From: Sclerodactyla briareus | Taxonomy: Eukaryota > Echinodermata > Holothuroidea > Dendrochirotida > Sclerodactylidae | NCBI GenBank assembly: GCA_026419785.1 | Contig: JAODTK010001888.1 | Span: 62,001-126,000, forward strand | DNA length: 64,000 nucleotides | Direction of reading: 5' to 3' | Shown here: positions 33,092 through 45,165 of the stretch, piece after piece | Numbering within the stretch: position 1 is the stretch's first letter | How the letters are laid out: each line of letters begins with the position of its first letter | Made by a program: the position numbers and the translations under genes | Notes under the pieces: generated by a model | Seen by the model: only the letters and a program-made list of their open reading frames with translations | Database searches by the model: none | What the model was told of the DNA's origin: nothing

Positions 33092-36000
33092 CTACCATTC
33101 TGGGTCTCGTCTCTTCTGCATATCCTCTTCTCCATTACCGTCGTCCCCTGCGACCATCATCACCGCATACGCTGCGACCACTACCAGGTATAAATAGTAA
33201 CCTGCCGAAACCAAAACAAAACCAGTAATTTCATTCCGGGCGTTGTGGAGATTAGGATAAGGATTAGAGCCCTCGATTCAGTTGTTCAACGACAGAATTT
33301 GGTGTACCCTCAGTCTGATTTCGAATGACCTCACGAGAAGTGAAAATCCCGGACGAAAAGCCTGAAACCATCAGCGCAATGCCTCCAGTTCAGGTCCGTT
33401 CCGCGGTACGCATTCTCCAAACATTTTCATACAATTCTCTTCGAACCAAGAAAATGAACAATCCATAGTCTTTGAAAATTAGCTTTCTCTACCGGCAGTT
33501 ATCATATCGAATTCATGACACTTTTAGTCTTCGTCTCGTCAAGAGAGTTTTTTTTTTTGTAGGGGGGGGGGGGGATCTTGGACCTGCGAGAATTGATCAT
33601 GCTAGATTGTTGGATGAAACTTCAGGCGTCAGAATATCGGCCAAGCGATATTTTGCCCAGTGACTAATCATTCGTTTTGTTATAAAGAAAACCCTCCATG
33701 TGACAGTTATACTTCAGGCGAGAACATGGGAGATATAGCATCGCGCCATGGCTGTACTCTTCGGGCTATTACGGATTGAGGTACGAAGAGATATGAGAAT
33801 CAGACATGGGACGGCTTGACACAAAACTCTGATAGTATGTTCGTGCGGTTGTCGTTCTGTGGGATGTCTAAGGGCAAGGCGATGAACTCCTCTCTTTAAG
33901 ATGGTATTTGTTAATAATAATAGTATTAAATCTATAATATATAATATATAATATATAATAATAATACTTTACATATATAAGCACCTTTTTCAATTTATAA
34001 GAGGCGCTTAACACGAAACAGAAACCACTTAAACGCCAGAGGGTCCTTGATCAATGAGTCCAAATAATGTGCTGGACCTTCTTAGGGTCTTGAGTGAAAA
34101 GAACAGCAAGTGGAAGGTTATTCCAGAGCTTGGGAGCCACGACACTAAATGTGCGGTCACCAGCAGATCTCCCCTTGGCATTCCGCCACTTGGTGCGACA
34201 GTTGGTGCTGATTTTGATTTGAATAATTCTTCGGATACCCCATTTTTCGATTTCCGAAAGAATGTTAGTGCTGTCGCTGTCCTCGCGGAGGGGCTAAGAG
34301 GAGGCGGGGGACTCTTCAGGAGAATATTTGCAACATTTGGTGCCGACTTTGATTCGACTTTGATTTGAATTTGATTCTTTATCGGGAATGTTGCATTTTT
34401 AATCTGTCCCATATGGCCAGGCCAAACCAACATTCGGTGGTAAATGAAATTACTGTTCGAATCACAACCACCCCGCATAATATTTCATAGAAAAACTACT
34501 GATTCTAACATAATCGATGCCTCCTTCCTTGTTTTGATTTTTCCGTAATTTCACTTTTTGCTCTTCGTGCGACATGAAACATGAGGTAATCTCCGGAGTT
34601 GTAGGATCTCATTGGCAAATGGTGGAACCTCTAGTAGTTTCTACTTGCTACTATTTTGCAAGTTGCAAATACACAACATTCCAATATTCAAATTCTTGTT
34701 TTTCCAATACGTTCTGAAATCAGCCGTTTGTGAGTTTGTTTTTAATTTCCAATTTGGCCTCCTAAAATCCACATTTTCTGTAATTTTGAGCTGATTGCAT
34801 GGGAAAGTTTTATTTTTTTGTCTCTTGCTTGCCTACAAAATCTCCGGTTCTCTCAGTCATCAGAATCAGCAAATATCTTGAAAAATAGTGAACATTTTTT
34901 AAAAGAAAAATTGCCCCATAATGTCACATGTCCCATGTTGAGGGTTCACGCTAACTTTGTGGGAAATATGTGTGTCATGACTTTTCAGACCTGTGCAAAG
35001 TTTGACGATGTTCAGCCACACCAAAGTGAATATATTTGCGAAAACCATCACAAATCTGACTGACACGAAAACGCACACATACGCATAGATAGACACCACG
35101 CACACGACACAACACAAACGGACACTTCGCGAGTGCAGCTCACCAATGGGTACCCCACCGACGGGTACCACTCAGTGGATATTTCTTAACCACTATTATG
35201 GTTACAATGGCAACCGTTCCTAAGACAACCAACAACAGTTGAATATAGGTGAAATGGCTAATTAACTAGACAATATCTCATCCGGCGGTACGGGACCGAT
35301 GAGATGATACGACCAAGTATGAAACAAACCATATGCAGGAAAAACTTACTAATGGCTTCCTAAATATTCTCCATTCATAGCAATATCAGTCATACTACTT
35401 AGTACTTTATTCCCCAGATTCTCGTGACCATTGGTTTTTCTTTAAATATAATTCAAAGATACATGTAAAGCACAAATAATCCTCAAACAAGAGTCTGTCG
35501 TCCAGTAGCAACTGTTGAAAAGCGACAATTACATGACACCTCGACACTAACCATCTCAGTAGAATTCTCATAAATATTACGTATTATCATAAATATTACG
35601 TAAGTCAATGCAAGACTCCAAGAGGTAGCGTCGGCGAAGATCGCTCTAGAGAAGCATTGAGACATACTGCTAAGCCACTTGGGAGAACCGTGGCTACCTT
35701 GCTCGAAAAAATTATGCATCAGGGAATCAAACAATAGCTATTGAGGGCGCAATAAACCTTGCACAAGACCGTGATACGTGGTGGAGATTGTTCACTGAGC
35801 ATGTAGAACAGATGAGACTCAACCTACTAATACAAGTCAATATCATCATAATTTGGATATACCGTGGAACGCGTTCCTGTTGGGCGGAAGTATAACAAAC
35901 GACACCAACCATTTTTGTGGGTGTGATGAGATGACTTTGGAGGATCTGATAATCCGTCAAGTTCGTCAACAGGTGGAAGCCTTTTTCATCATTTCATTTC

Positions 36001-37006
36001 ATTTCATTCATTTATTGAAATGTTATATTCAATTAATGTGATGATTAAATTTAACATGCAGTCTTGTCATACCAAATTTGGTTTTACCTCCTTACTTCAA
36101 TTTGTATTCACGAAATGCCACGAAGTACGAACAATCGGAGAAGTGTTTTCAATCGTTTCAGCATTGTCCTGCTTAGTCACATCGCAGAGCTCCAAGTGAT
36201 TAGCGTTAATACGATGCATAGTTATTTCAGAGGTCCAGACGACGCACAACTCTATTGAAACCTCCTCATATTGACATAACTAGGGCAATGAATAGGCCCA
36301 GGCTTGTGGGAATTATACGCAGTGCAGTACTGCGAAATGCAGTGAGTGGCCATTATCACTAACAGTATCGTCAAAAAGTAGTTAACAAAACACTGCGCCA
36401 AAAAGAACGAATATTCGAGTTGAAGGCGTCTGTCAACGCAACTTCGCTCAGGTTTTCGTTATGACGCCCTACCAGATCAGTAACATTAGTCTAACAATCT
36501 CCGGAATATATTTTTAGTGGCCCATGATAATTTCCATCCAGTGATTTCACTGTCAACTCCGAAAAATAGGCCTACTCATCGTCTGCCATTCTGCATAAAT
36601 AGAAGGGACCGTGTGAAGTTGGAACACCTTATAGCCTATCACTGCATCAATCAGCATACAGGAGAGAGATACTGCTCGAGTTAGTAATAGCATCAGTGAC
36701 CGTAATGGGCCACAACTCCGAAGTCCATATGATTGCGGTGGAAAACAGGATGCCGGTTCAAAGAAAGAAAAATCAAATCATCCGTCACAATGGTTCAATA
36801 TTCACTTGATTCGCTAGCAAAAACCAATGGATGATGAGCATAAAGCAGAAAAAAAGAGGGCAGGAACTGCGAGAGAAAGTTAAAAACAGGAATTACAGAT
36901 CGCATTTTCAGGAGACATAGTATCAGAAAATCGGGATATTGAAATTCACCTCAATCTGTAAACTATATCATTTTGATAATACAAGCCACCTTCTCTTACC
37001 TTGCAT
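33092..37006 (-). CDS. Predicted two-exon small secreted peptide, 38 aa (arm A' copy)
   Basis: Join on the minus strand: 37,006-37,000 then 33,201-33,092. The transcript probably starts at 37,066. Exon 1 ends ATGCAAG before GTAAGAG; the intron is 3,798 bp and ends in GGTTTCGGCAG. Residues 1-20 read MQGYYLYLVVVAAYAVMMVA, differing from the arm A copy only at position 6. Residues 21-31 are acidic (GDDGNGEEDMQ), then KR-RDPEW and TAG. Compared with arm A the tail is exactly two codons longer, so the frame is kept despite strong divergence. A Lys-Arg pair (32-33) before RDPEW could be a processing site; the arm A copy has Glu-Arg there. The 3' flank matches arm A for about 50 bp to a GTGAGT donor-like site at 33,050. 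No known family; expression is unproven. Confidence 0.55.
33975..34375 (-). pseudogene. CR1/L2-like LINE 3' end (arm A')
   Basis: Reverse-complement partner of 7,400-7,712. The minus strand gives TNCRTKWRNAKGRSAGDRTF, then SVVAPKLWN, followed by the GCGCCTCTTATAAATTG tail. An extra stretch upstream (34,230-34,340) is missing from the arm A copy. Confidence 0.65.
34620..35305 (+). repeat. Dispersed hairpin-ended repeat, copy 2
   Basis: Arm A' partner of 6,233-6,960. Ends with the same 31-nt hairpin (35,275-35,305), preceded by GGTTACAATGGCAACC, the GGTACCACTCAGTGGATATTTC block and a degraded CA tract (35,070-35,130). Confidence 0.6.
35640..35830 (+). pseudogene. LINE ORF2 C-terminal fragment (arm A')
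   Basis: Partner of 5,725-5,945. LRHTAKPLGRTVATLLEK is followed by frameshifted NLAQDRDTWW-like sequence. Dead. Confidence 0.55.
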
Positions 37007-37065
37007 GATGTTTGTGTTGCCAAGATGATGCTGTGGCGTTTAGTGATCGGAATTGTCTTGAGCTG

Positions 37066-37097
37066 TGAGAGCACCGGACTCACCGCACGATTATATA
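37066..37097 (-). promoter_or_regulatory. Core promoter: TATA box and initiator (arm A' gene)
   Basis: On the minus strand TATATAAT (37,097-37,090) precedes CTCTCACAG with the presumed TSS at 37,066. Spacing of about 31 bp equals that in arm A. Confidence 0.55.
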
Positions 37098-37289
37098 CAT
37101 GTTCTTGTCCTATAGCCGGACGTCTACAAAGATTTTCCGAATTTGTGTATCCTGTAGCAGAATAATTCTGATTGGTTATCGAATGCGCATGCCCCAAAAC
37201 TGTCGAGAATGCCACGCCTTTTTTTTTAAATGGCGCGGCCAAGCGTTGATTTCTTGCAAACAATCTAAAATCAAAGGAACTATGCCAGC

Positions 37290-37600
37290 TACAACAAAGA
37301 CGTTTCAATGGTATGAGGCGTGTGTGTATACGTGTCTGTATGTGACCATTTCTTTTGAGCACGGTATGCTTGCGTGTATGTATACGTGTTTGTATGTGAC
37401 AATTCCATTCATCTACATTATGCGTCGTGTGTGAAATACTTTCATTATGTTGTAATTTCTTTTGAGCACCGTCTCGCTGCGTGTGTGTAGACGTGTTCGT
37501 ATGTGACATATTCTTTCGAGTACGGTGTACGTGCGTGCGTGTGTGTATACGTGATTGTATGTGACAATTTCTCTTGAGCACGATATTTCAGAACACAAAC
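37290..37600 (-). repeat. Minisatellite upstream of the arm A' gene
   Basis: About five degenerate units of about 55-60 bp, reverse complement of the array at 4,085-4,375, with one extra unit. The long Thr/His/Arg frame at 36,946-37,581 is a repeat artefact that reads on through the promoter. Confidence 0.7.
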
Positions 37601-38344
37601 GTCCATGAAGTAGGCATGTCAATTGCCTTATGGAGACACTACTGTTTTCTCGTATCACTTTGAGGTCATTTAAGTTCAGCTGAGGCTCAAGAGAAAATCC
37701 TGTGGGTGGGGATGATATTTAGAGGTGACAGGCATCAGAATAGTACAGTTAAAAGGGAAGAGGTCAACAAGAGGTGGGTTGGAAATATCAAGTGGAAAAG
37801 AAGGGTGTTTCTCATCCCTGATTCTCCCGAATTTTTTTTTTTTGTTCCGTTTCTTTTTTCCAAATGGCGAGGACGAAGTTGTATTTCGTGACTGTTTGCC
37901 TCGATGAAAATGTTGCAATAGACCAGGTAAAGTAATCAGCAAAAATGAAAATGACCCCAAAATATAAATTTTCTCCCTGCTTGGAAACACGCCTCTTTTC
38001 GTTGAAAACACTATGCTCGTGGACATAACCACCCTTGTTCTGAATTTGGATGCATGTATATTTCCAACCACGCCTTTCTCAACGTCGTTGTTCAACCACG
38101 CTTTTCGGCAGTTCTTTAAGCTAGTATTGTCGCTGTGAAGAGTTATACAGGCACGCAAACACAGTTCTCATTGTAACGCCAACCAGTATGCCCGTATTGG
38201 CTCCCTTGTAATCCGCGCTCCCATAGCAACGCCTGTCGGTATTCGTGTTTGTTATTCTAGCAACCGCATTTACACCCGGCGCAAACTTGGAAAGGAAAAA
38301 AAAAATGAAATTTTTTTGAGGCCTCTATCACAACACAAGCGTGT

Positions 38345-38680
38345 TAATGTGGCGAGTTGTGGACTCTGAACGAACAACTCGAAACAGTAGTAGACGTCTT
38401 CCAAAAAAACCTGTTGAGGATAATAGTTAAATGGCCATACAAAATCTCCAACTGGGAACTGTACAGAAGAACCAAACAGGAAGCATGGAGTGTCGTAATA
38501 AAACAACGGCGACTTGAGTGGCTGGGTTACCTATTGAGACTAGAAATAACATATTGTGAAATGAGCTATGAGAGAAGCACTAAGACCAGTGAAAAGACCA
38601 AGGGGACGACCCAAAGATACCTGGATGTCCACAAAAAATGGGACCCTTGGGAACCAAACTAGGGGGACCCCAGTTGCAGA
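38345..38680 (+). pseudogene. LINE ORF2 C-terminal region, present only in A'
   Basis: The + strand frames read WTLNEQLETVVDVFQKNLLR, ISNWELYRRTKQEAW and IKQRRLEWLGYLLRL. The next frame continues with MREALRPVKRPRGRPKDTWM, the classic thumb and C-terminal region of non-LTR reverse transcriptases. A frameshift near 38,570 separates the halves. It is the same family as the shorter tails at 3.4, 5.7, 35.7 and 38.95 kb. Dead copy. Confidence 0.75.
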
Positions 38681-38929
38681 AATGACTAAAAAAAGGAGAA
38701 ATGGAGAGATTCGGTGGCAGCAACCTTTTGACGGAGGTGCAGTGCTGACCAACGTAGCAGGGAAAGGAGAAGCACCACTTCGATGGTATCGTGTAAAAAT
38801 AGGTGTCAAAGCAACGCTTACTAAATCTGCGTGTATCTTCTCTCTTTTCTTTCATTTTGAAACGTTGGCACGCCTACATTGTAAGCCACATGGGTACGGA
38901 CCGTTTTGGATTTTCAATAGTAATAGTGG

Positions 38930-39020
38930 TTGAGTCTCGTCTATCCGACATGCTCAGTGACTAACCCCCACCACGTATTACGATCTTGTGCAAGGTTTTT
39001 GGAAAATCTCAAATTTTTGT
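38930..39020 (-). pseudogene. LINE C-terminal tail
   Basis: On the minus strand LAQDRNTWWGLVTEHVG-like sequence is the partner of 3,480-3,590 in arm A. Only the last roughly 25 codons remain. Confidence 0.5.
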
Positions 39021-42000
39021 TGCCACTATGTATGACCACGGACCTTTGTTGGTTTCATCACAAAGTTCATCGTTTGGTTATCCTATTGTTATTGGTCTAT
39101 CTGTTGTTGAGAATATTGCGAAGTAGTCTCGGGTTTACCGCCCTTTAGTCTGACGGTGATGGAAACCTTTTAAGTTAAGCAGTGATATTAGGATTAAGTT
39201 CGTCGTTATCAAGAATCTGTTAGGTCGATAAGCTAAAAAAAAAAAAAAAAACCTCTTTGAATTGTGCCGGAACCCTCTCCATATCAAGCATCTTTGTTTT
39301 ATAGTGTCCTCACGGGGTGTTTAACATCTTCGCCCATTACTTCGAAAGCGAAGACAAGTTCAACTGTGAGTCTTCCTGAATGATAGGGGCAGTCTGGGTG
39401 ACGGGGAGGACATACTCATCAATTGACGGACGAATAGGGCAACATGGGTCGCCGAGATTTCTGTGAATGAGTACTGGTACTCATGAAACTACCACAAGGG
39501 CAGTGATTCTAGTTCCTATCTAACATTTACATTACCATATTTCAATCAACACTAGTAATATACGGAATAACCTGATGAACAGCTGTGTTGGCCGACAGTC
39601 GCATGTGTCATCATGTAGGTTTTCATTTTTTATGCTCTTCCAATCAATAGTTTCATTCGTGATATCGTCCTATCGTTATTTCGTCGAGTTTCTGCTGTAC
39701 CGTTATAAGGTAATACTGTTATACAGGGTTATATCAGTTATATCAATTTTGCTATGAATAATTCATCACTGATTATCGGTAACATCTTCATAACGTCATT
39801 CCGTTATACCGTTGAGTCTCTGCTATGCCGTTATCGCAGTGTGGGTATACAGGGTTATATCAGTGAATTCAAATGAAACCAACGTTAGTTCCTGCTTGGC
39901 CCTACCCAATGCGTTCTCGGAATGCGTACCTGGCGTCAAGTCTCTTTAGCACTCAGCTCAGTAGACAGGCAACCAACATTTGCTGGTCTCCACTCGTTAT
40001 GTGATTGAAAAAAACAAATCGATAATGCTTCAATGAGTGAGATCCTAGTGACGCCGAGTTTGTCAACGTGCTAGAAGTCGAGCCTGTTTTCTGTGTAGTT
40101 TTCAAATCATGACTTCTGTGAGATGTCGACAGAAATAGCTCCACAGAAAGTGGGTAGTTCGTGTCACGGTCCTTATAGCACACAGTCGTGGCAGGCCAAC
40201 GGAGTATTTGCTAGTTCCCACTTGTAATGTTAATCAGAATAGGAGGCTTCATAAAGTGGGATTTTGGCGACGCAGAGTTAGTCACCTCAAGTGTAAGGCA
40301 CACAAGACTATCCCGCCCACGGTTACTGATATTCAATATAAATCTCATGATACGCCTATGCCAAAGCACCAATTATTAGAGTCACACATTGTTACAAACA
40401 TCCTGAGTTTATTACAGATGACTTTACTTCATGAACATTACCCCGCTGAGATAGGCCAGCTCAGGCGTGTCACCACCTATGGTGAATGTGCCTTTGGGAG
40501 CGTCGAAGTTGTGAGATGCCCGTTCGTCCCATCATTGCGGGGGGGGCCCCAACCCCAGAAGGCCATGACGTGACTATTAAAACTTTATGTTAACAAACGT
40601 ATAGTTCTAAAGGATTCCGTTTACTTCAAAAAGCGTTCATAGAGGTCTAACAAAATTAGAAGGGACATCAAAGATCAAGTCAGTGGAAATGGTTTTTTCT
40701 AGAATAGAATAGTCAATTTAGACAATGTATACATTTCAATCATTGATAATCAATATGATATAAACGCCATTGTGAATCTATGAGACAACTGATGTCATCA
40801 TAATCACATTGCAGTGTAGTACGATACATATCATGCGAAAAAGTTCCTTCACAAAGTACATATACAAACTGGCGAGGTAAAAACTGACACACCCGATACA
40901 ACTAATACCCAACCCACCAATCAGTCACAAGTGAATTACCACAATAATGGGGGACCGAAAAGCTTATTTCAAAGTAAAAACTCCACTGAGGTTGGCTGTT
41001 GCCAAGTTGCCTCCCTGTAAATGAATCCTACTAAATTGGGCGTCAAGACGCCGGCCCCAAAAACGAGGGGGGTTTTTTTGACCTCATCAATCACCATTCA
41101 CTCTTCAAAATATTGCCGTAACTAGCACACCTTTCCGGTGTTGTGTAGAATTTACAGTATTGTGTATGTGTGCACAATTTGTAGACTTTTTTCCATGACC
41201 TTCACACAATGTTGGGTAATTGCGATGCATGAAGTGATTCAACTTTTGAAGTACCCACGATCATAATGGGGATCAGGTAGTTGGGGACAATAGCTTCTAA
41301 AAAATCAACAAAGAGGTGTGTCTGTTTGTAAAAACAACCTTTACATTAGATAATTTTTATAAGGGAAAACGGAAATCGATCGCGTTATGAAGAAAAAGAA
41401 TTTCTCTCGAAGTATAATTGTAACTACTTTCCATTTATTAGACAAAATACATTAACCCCCTGGAGGACTATAGTGACAGTCTGTAAAGGCACTCATTGGA
41501 AAGAAAAAAAAATAGTTTGTTTATGCTAATAGTATTTATGATTGGTTGCAACAGCCAGCTTCATGTGTCAGGAACCCATTTTACAGGCGCCATGATTCAT
41601 CTGACATTTATCAAACCGTGAGTATGGTAACTCTCATCAGTGAATTTCATATACAATTTCTCTCCATTCATCAGCTTTGCAATCACTACTGACAATACCA
41701 AATAGATATACAGTCAATTTAAGGGTTCTTGGAAAGTAATGGTCTTACTATCTGCGAGGTGAAACAGACACGCTACAAAGTTCGATGTTTAGGCAGCCTA
41801 GGTGGATTGTACCATGGACAAGTCATATAAAAATGAACCTAATGATCAGTGCCCGCTTAGGATTGTCGCAACGCTTCTAATGCAAAACTGCATGCAAGTG
41901 ATATCAGTGATGAAGCAATAGCTCCGTCAATTCAGTACGTACGGTTATAGGATAGGTTCCACATATTCAAAACAAAATCTCCTCAGGCGACTCAATGAAT

Positions 42001-42075
42001 AACTTCCGAGTTTCAACCCTGTAGGGCATGCCTGCACAAATCAACTCGGTAACACTACACTGGACGTACCCTTTC

Positions 42076-42764
42076 TGGCAAGTATCATGATTGAGTAAGG
42101 GGGGGGGGGGGGTAGGGGGGGTGGGGGTAGGGGGAGGGGTTGGTGGTAGTAAAGAGGCGAGAATTCAAGTGAGTTCTACCATTGATATTACTAAATCATT
42201 CAAATCAGAGCAAGACAAGCATGGAGCTGGGGACTCCTAGGACGTGTGTGAAACAGCGGCTATCACGCCACGCATGGCTACCATGGCTATTTTAGCGGTA
42301 CGATTGTATAGTATATGGTATACCATGGTAACTGGATGTATGAGATTAGGCAGTTAGACGGTAAATTACTGGTAGGGATTAGAGCTAGGCTTAGGGTTAG
42401 TGAGGATCAAGGATTAGGTTTAGGTGTTGTTAACGAAGATGATTGGGATTATACAGTATGGAATTGACCCTAAACGATTCAACCTGAATAGAATTAATTT
42501 CATTCAACCCACTGTGCTCCACTTGAAGCCATTTGATCACAATAAAAGGCCTGAAATAGGTAATTTTGGGACCTAACTGCCCCATTTTCGGACCTTATAT
42601 TCTATTTTTGGCGGAAAATTGGAAACTGGTGAAATTCAATATTGAAAACAAGCTCATATTACATCATTCATACAAGATAATCCATTGGCAGCCTTGCATG
42701 GCCAAATTTTTATCCATCGGTACCGGGGAGGGCCGTGAGATTACGTAGTCCAGTTTTTTAACCA
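42076..42764. other. Poly-G tract and unassigned AT-rich DNA
   Basis: A G-rich run (42,099-42,145) marks the place where the A/A' match stops. Beyond it no gene or recognised repeat was seen. Confidence 0.5.
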
Positions 42765-42960
42765 TCTTCACTTCTATTTACTTTTGATTGGTTGCCATAG
42801 CAACGGTTGCTCTGGTAACGATAGTGGGGTTACGAACTATTCCACTGGAGGGGACACCATGGGGGGGTACCCAGGGTTTTGTCGGGTGGTTCCCCAATGA
42901 GGTGCACCGCAAAGGTTGTTAGTGTGGAGTCAGGTTTAGGTGTATTACCCAAAAAAATTT
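42765..42960 (-). repeat. Dispersed hairpin-ended repeat, partial copy 4
   Basis: Carries GGTTGCCATAGCAACGGTTG, CTGGTAACGATAGTGG, the ACTATTCCACTGGAGGGG block, GGGGGTACCCA and GAGGTGCACC, matching copy 1 in order and strand. The terminal hairpin is missing. Confidence 0.5.
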
Positions 42961-43774
42961 GGATTGTTGGAAATGGAATCTAACACTAACCCACAAATTT
43001 CCTAACATTAATCTTCATACATCCCAGGTAAAATGGGCTATACATTTACAATCATGTCAAATTTAGCCTAGCCCTGGCCAAAATTGCAGGCGAACAGTAA
43101 CAATGTGAATAACCTCTTCAAGCAACAGTCATTACTAGCCCGGGGCCTAGGCTATAACGAGTATACTATAGGATAGGCCTAGGTTAGTTGAACTCCACAT
43201 TGAGTGTTTTCCCCTAGTCAAATACTGTATTAGCCAAAATGGCAACCGTATACCCTACACTTCACACCCTTTTCCTGAGCCCAGAGCAAGTTATTACCAA
43301 GTATACTCCACCCTAAATTTCCATACTCCGCTCTGCGTCTGACTAGTGAAGTTTTGCGCGGATGACTGCTTGAAGTCGTTAGCGAAAGTTTTAGACATGC
43401 GGTCACAGGATGAAATCTCACATCATAATAGACGGGTATATTTTGGAGAGAAAATACATCAAACTGCAAGCCAAAATCAATTCATGTAAATGTATACAAA
43501 TCTTAATCGCACAGACGAACGTGTTCTCTTATTCTTTTCTTTTCTTGCTTCCGAATACGGGTAGAATGGATTCCAGCTGAGAAGGCTAACAACCCCCAAT
43601 TTGGCCAGAAAGCGAAAACATATGGGTCTATTTTTTTTGTGGAGGGGAACACCTGACGGATGTAAGCAGTGTAAAGGTGGTGTTCTGCTTTATTCAGTGT
43701 TGTTCCTCGAGAGAAGATACAAATCTCTTGACCAAGTAAAGCTCACACACACGACACAGCACCAGAATCTATAC

Positions 43775-44039
43775 TCGTGGTTCCCAACCTTTTTCTCCCC
43801 AGTTCCCGCTTTGCCTTTCGCTTGAAGCCGTTCCCCTTATAAAATACAATATTGAAGGTTAATAGGTGGGGAGATGGCGGGAAAGGTTTTAACTTGCAAT
43901 GTCAATTGTGCTTGTGAACAAGAGGAATTCTCAACTCAAAAAATTATGCAAATTAATGATTACTTTTTTATACATTTTTTTTCTTTTCTCCCCTGAAATT
44001 TTCCCCTAGGGAAAATTTCCCCCTGTTTGGGAATCACTG
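43775..44039. mobile_element. hAT-like MITE, 265 bp
   Basis: Left end TCGTGGTTCCCAACC and right end (reverse complement) CAGTGATTCCCAAAC are imperfect inverted repeats of the hAT style. ATCTATAC (43,767-43,774) and ATCTAGAC (44,040-44,047) form an 8-bp flanking duplication with one mismatch. Noncoding inside. A copy lies in the second tandem unit (about 45,150-45,332). Confidence 0.65.
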
Positions 44040-45165
44040 ATCTAGACGGAGTCCCGCTTCCAACCGCTCACTTATATTGCACCAACTGCATATGTTTAGC
44101 AGCTATCCCGGCTTTCATGCAGTATAATTTACTTAAGGTTCTGAACTTCTGAAGACTGAATTTTCATGGATGCCGTTGAGATATGCAACCCCCGGGGATT
44201 GCCCTCTTGTTCACCTTCGGTGTACTCCGTTGGGAGCGGCGATCACGAATTTCACGAACTTCGTGTTCGCGCTCCTCTTTATCAATAACACTTATGTAGG
44301 TGGATATGTACGGCGTGATTGATAGAAAGTTCCTAGAATCGTGACTTTTATTCTGGGGGAACCAGGGGGCACGGAGGCACAACGGTTAGGCAGGAGGGCA
44401 GGACGGCACTTGGAGATTATCCGAGTTGGAGCGGCCCGAAGAGCTGAACGAGTAGTATACAAATCATTAGGTTCACAGACACCCCAGATGGCCGGGATGA
44501 CCAACTTTCCAAGTGTTTCAGGCTGCCTGTTCCCGTTCAGTTGTGGCCAGCATCGGGACTATATTATCAGGTAAACTGCCGTTATATTCACACGGAAAGC
44601 ACGGTACCATATGCAACTGCACCTCTAGACATGTTGCTATAATTCCGATGTGCAATTCGATGGAATTATACTAGATTTTTTTTCCACGCTGCTAACTCTG
44701 TTGTTAGATCGTGCCTTTATTTTGAATAGTCTTCGGGGGTCAATTACAAATAGCCGGATTTGACTCTTGCTGTGCTAAACCCGGCTCGGTCTTTATATTA
44801 CCAATTTCAGAAAACGTTCCTTGGAGAGCAAAGTGGGTTATATTTGGATAGTAATTGGTGACCTATATCTCCGTCAAGAGCTCGGACTTTTTTCATTCAC
44901 TCTCCCATTATAAGTACCACCACCTGAGTTAACTGAATATAAATTATGGCATAACTTAATTTCCTTACAATTATGATGTTTTCCGTATTGCTAATAGTTT
45001 GTCTCATGATTGTATACTGAGTGAATTCATGACTTTTAAAACCGCTATGTCTCAGTAGTCATCAAACCAATCCAACGAAGACGTGCGCAGTACTATTTTT
45101 TTTTTTCTTAGATATGACTGCTCAATTTCAATGTCATGTCTAGTATCGTGGTTTCCCGTATACGG
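43855..45165 (+). repeat. Tandem duplication, unit 1 (about 1.3 kb)
   Basis: From AATAGGTGGGGAGATGGCGGG onward this unit matches 45,165-46,490 along its whole length (AATTTCACGAACTTCG, GGGGGAACCAGGGGGCACGG, AGATTATCCGAGTTG, CCAGATGGCCGGG and others). Differences are mostly single-base insertions and deletions scattered through both copies. No gene recognised. Confidence 0.85.

Larger units (their letters stand above)
25655..42075 (-). repeat. Large inverted repeat, arm A'
   Basis: This is the reverse-complement partner of 1-12,585. It is about 4 kb longer, mainly because of a 1.2-kb LINE (27.07-28.27 kb), a 1.3-kb LINE in a TAA microsatellite (31.55-32.86 kb) and a LINE C-terminal fragment (38.35-38.67 kb), none of which is present at full size in A. 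Its inner end (rc of the GCACTCGG motif at 12,560-12,575) lies about 150 bp right of segment C. The stretch 26,000-27,065 has no clear partner in A. The outer end fades near 42,075, just before a poly-G tract. Confidence 0.9.

Noticed and set aside
36946..37581. 211-codon frame, Thr/His/Arg rich
   Set aside because: It reads through the minisatellite and across the conserved promoter and exon 1 of the arm A' gene. The equivalent arm A frame is broken.
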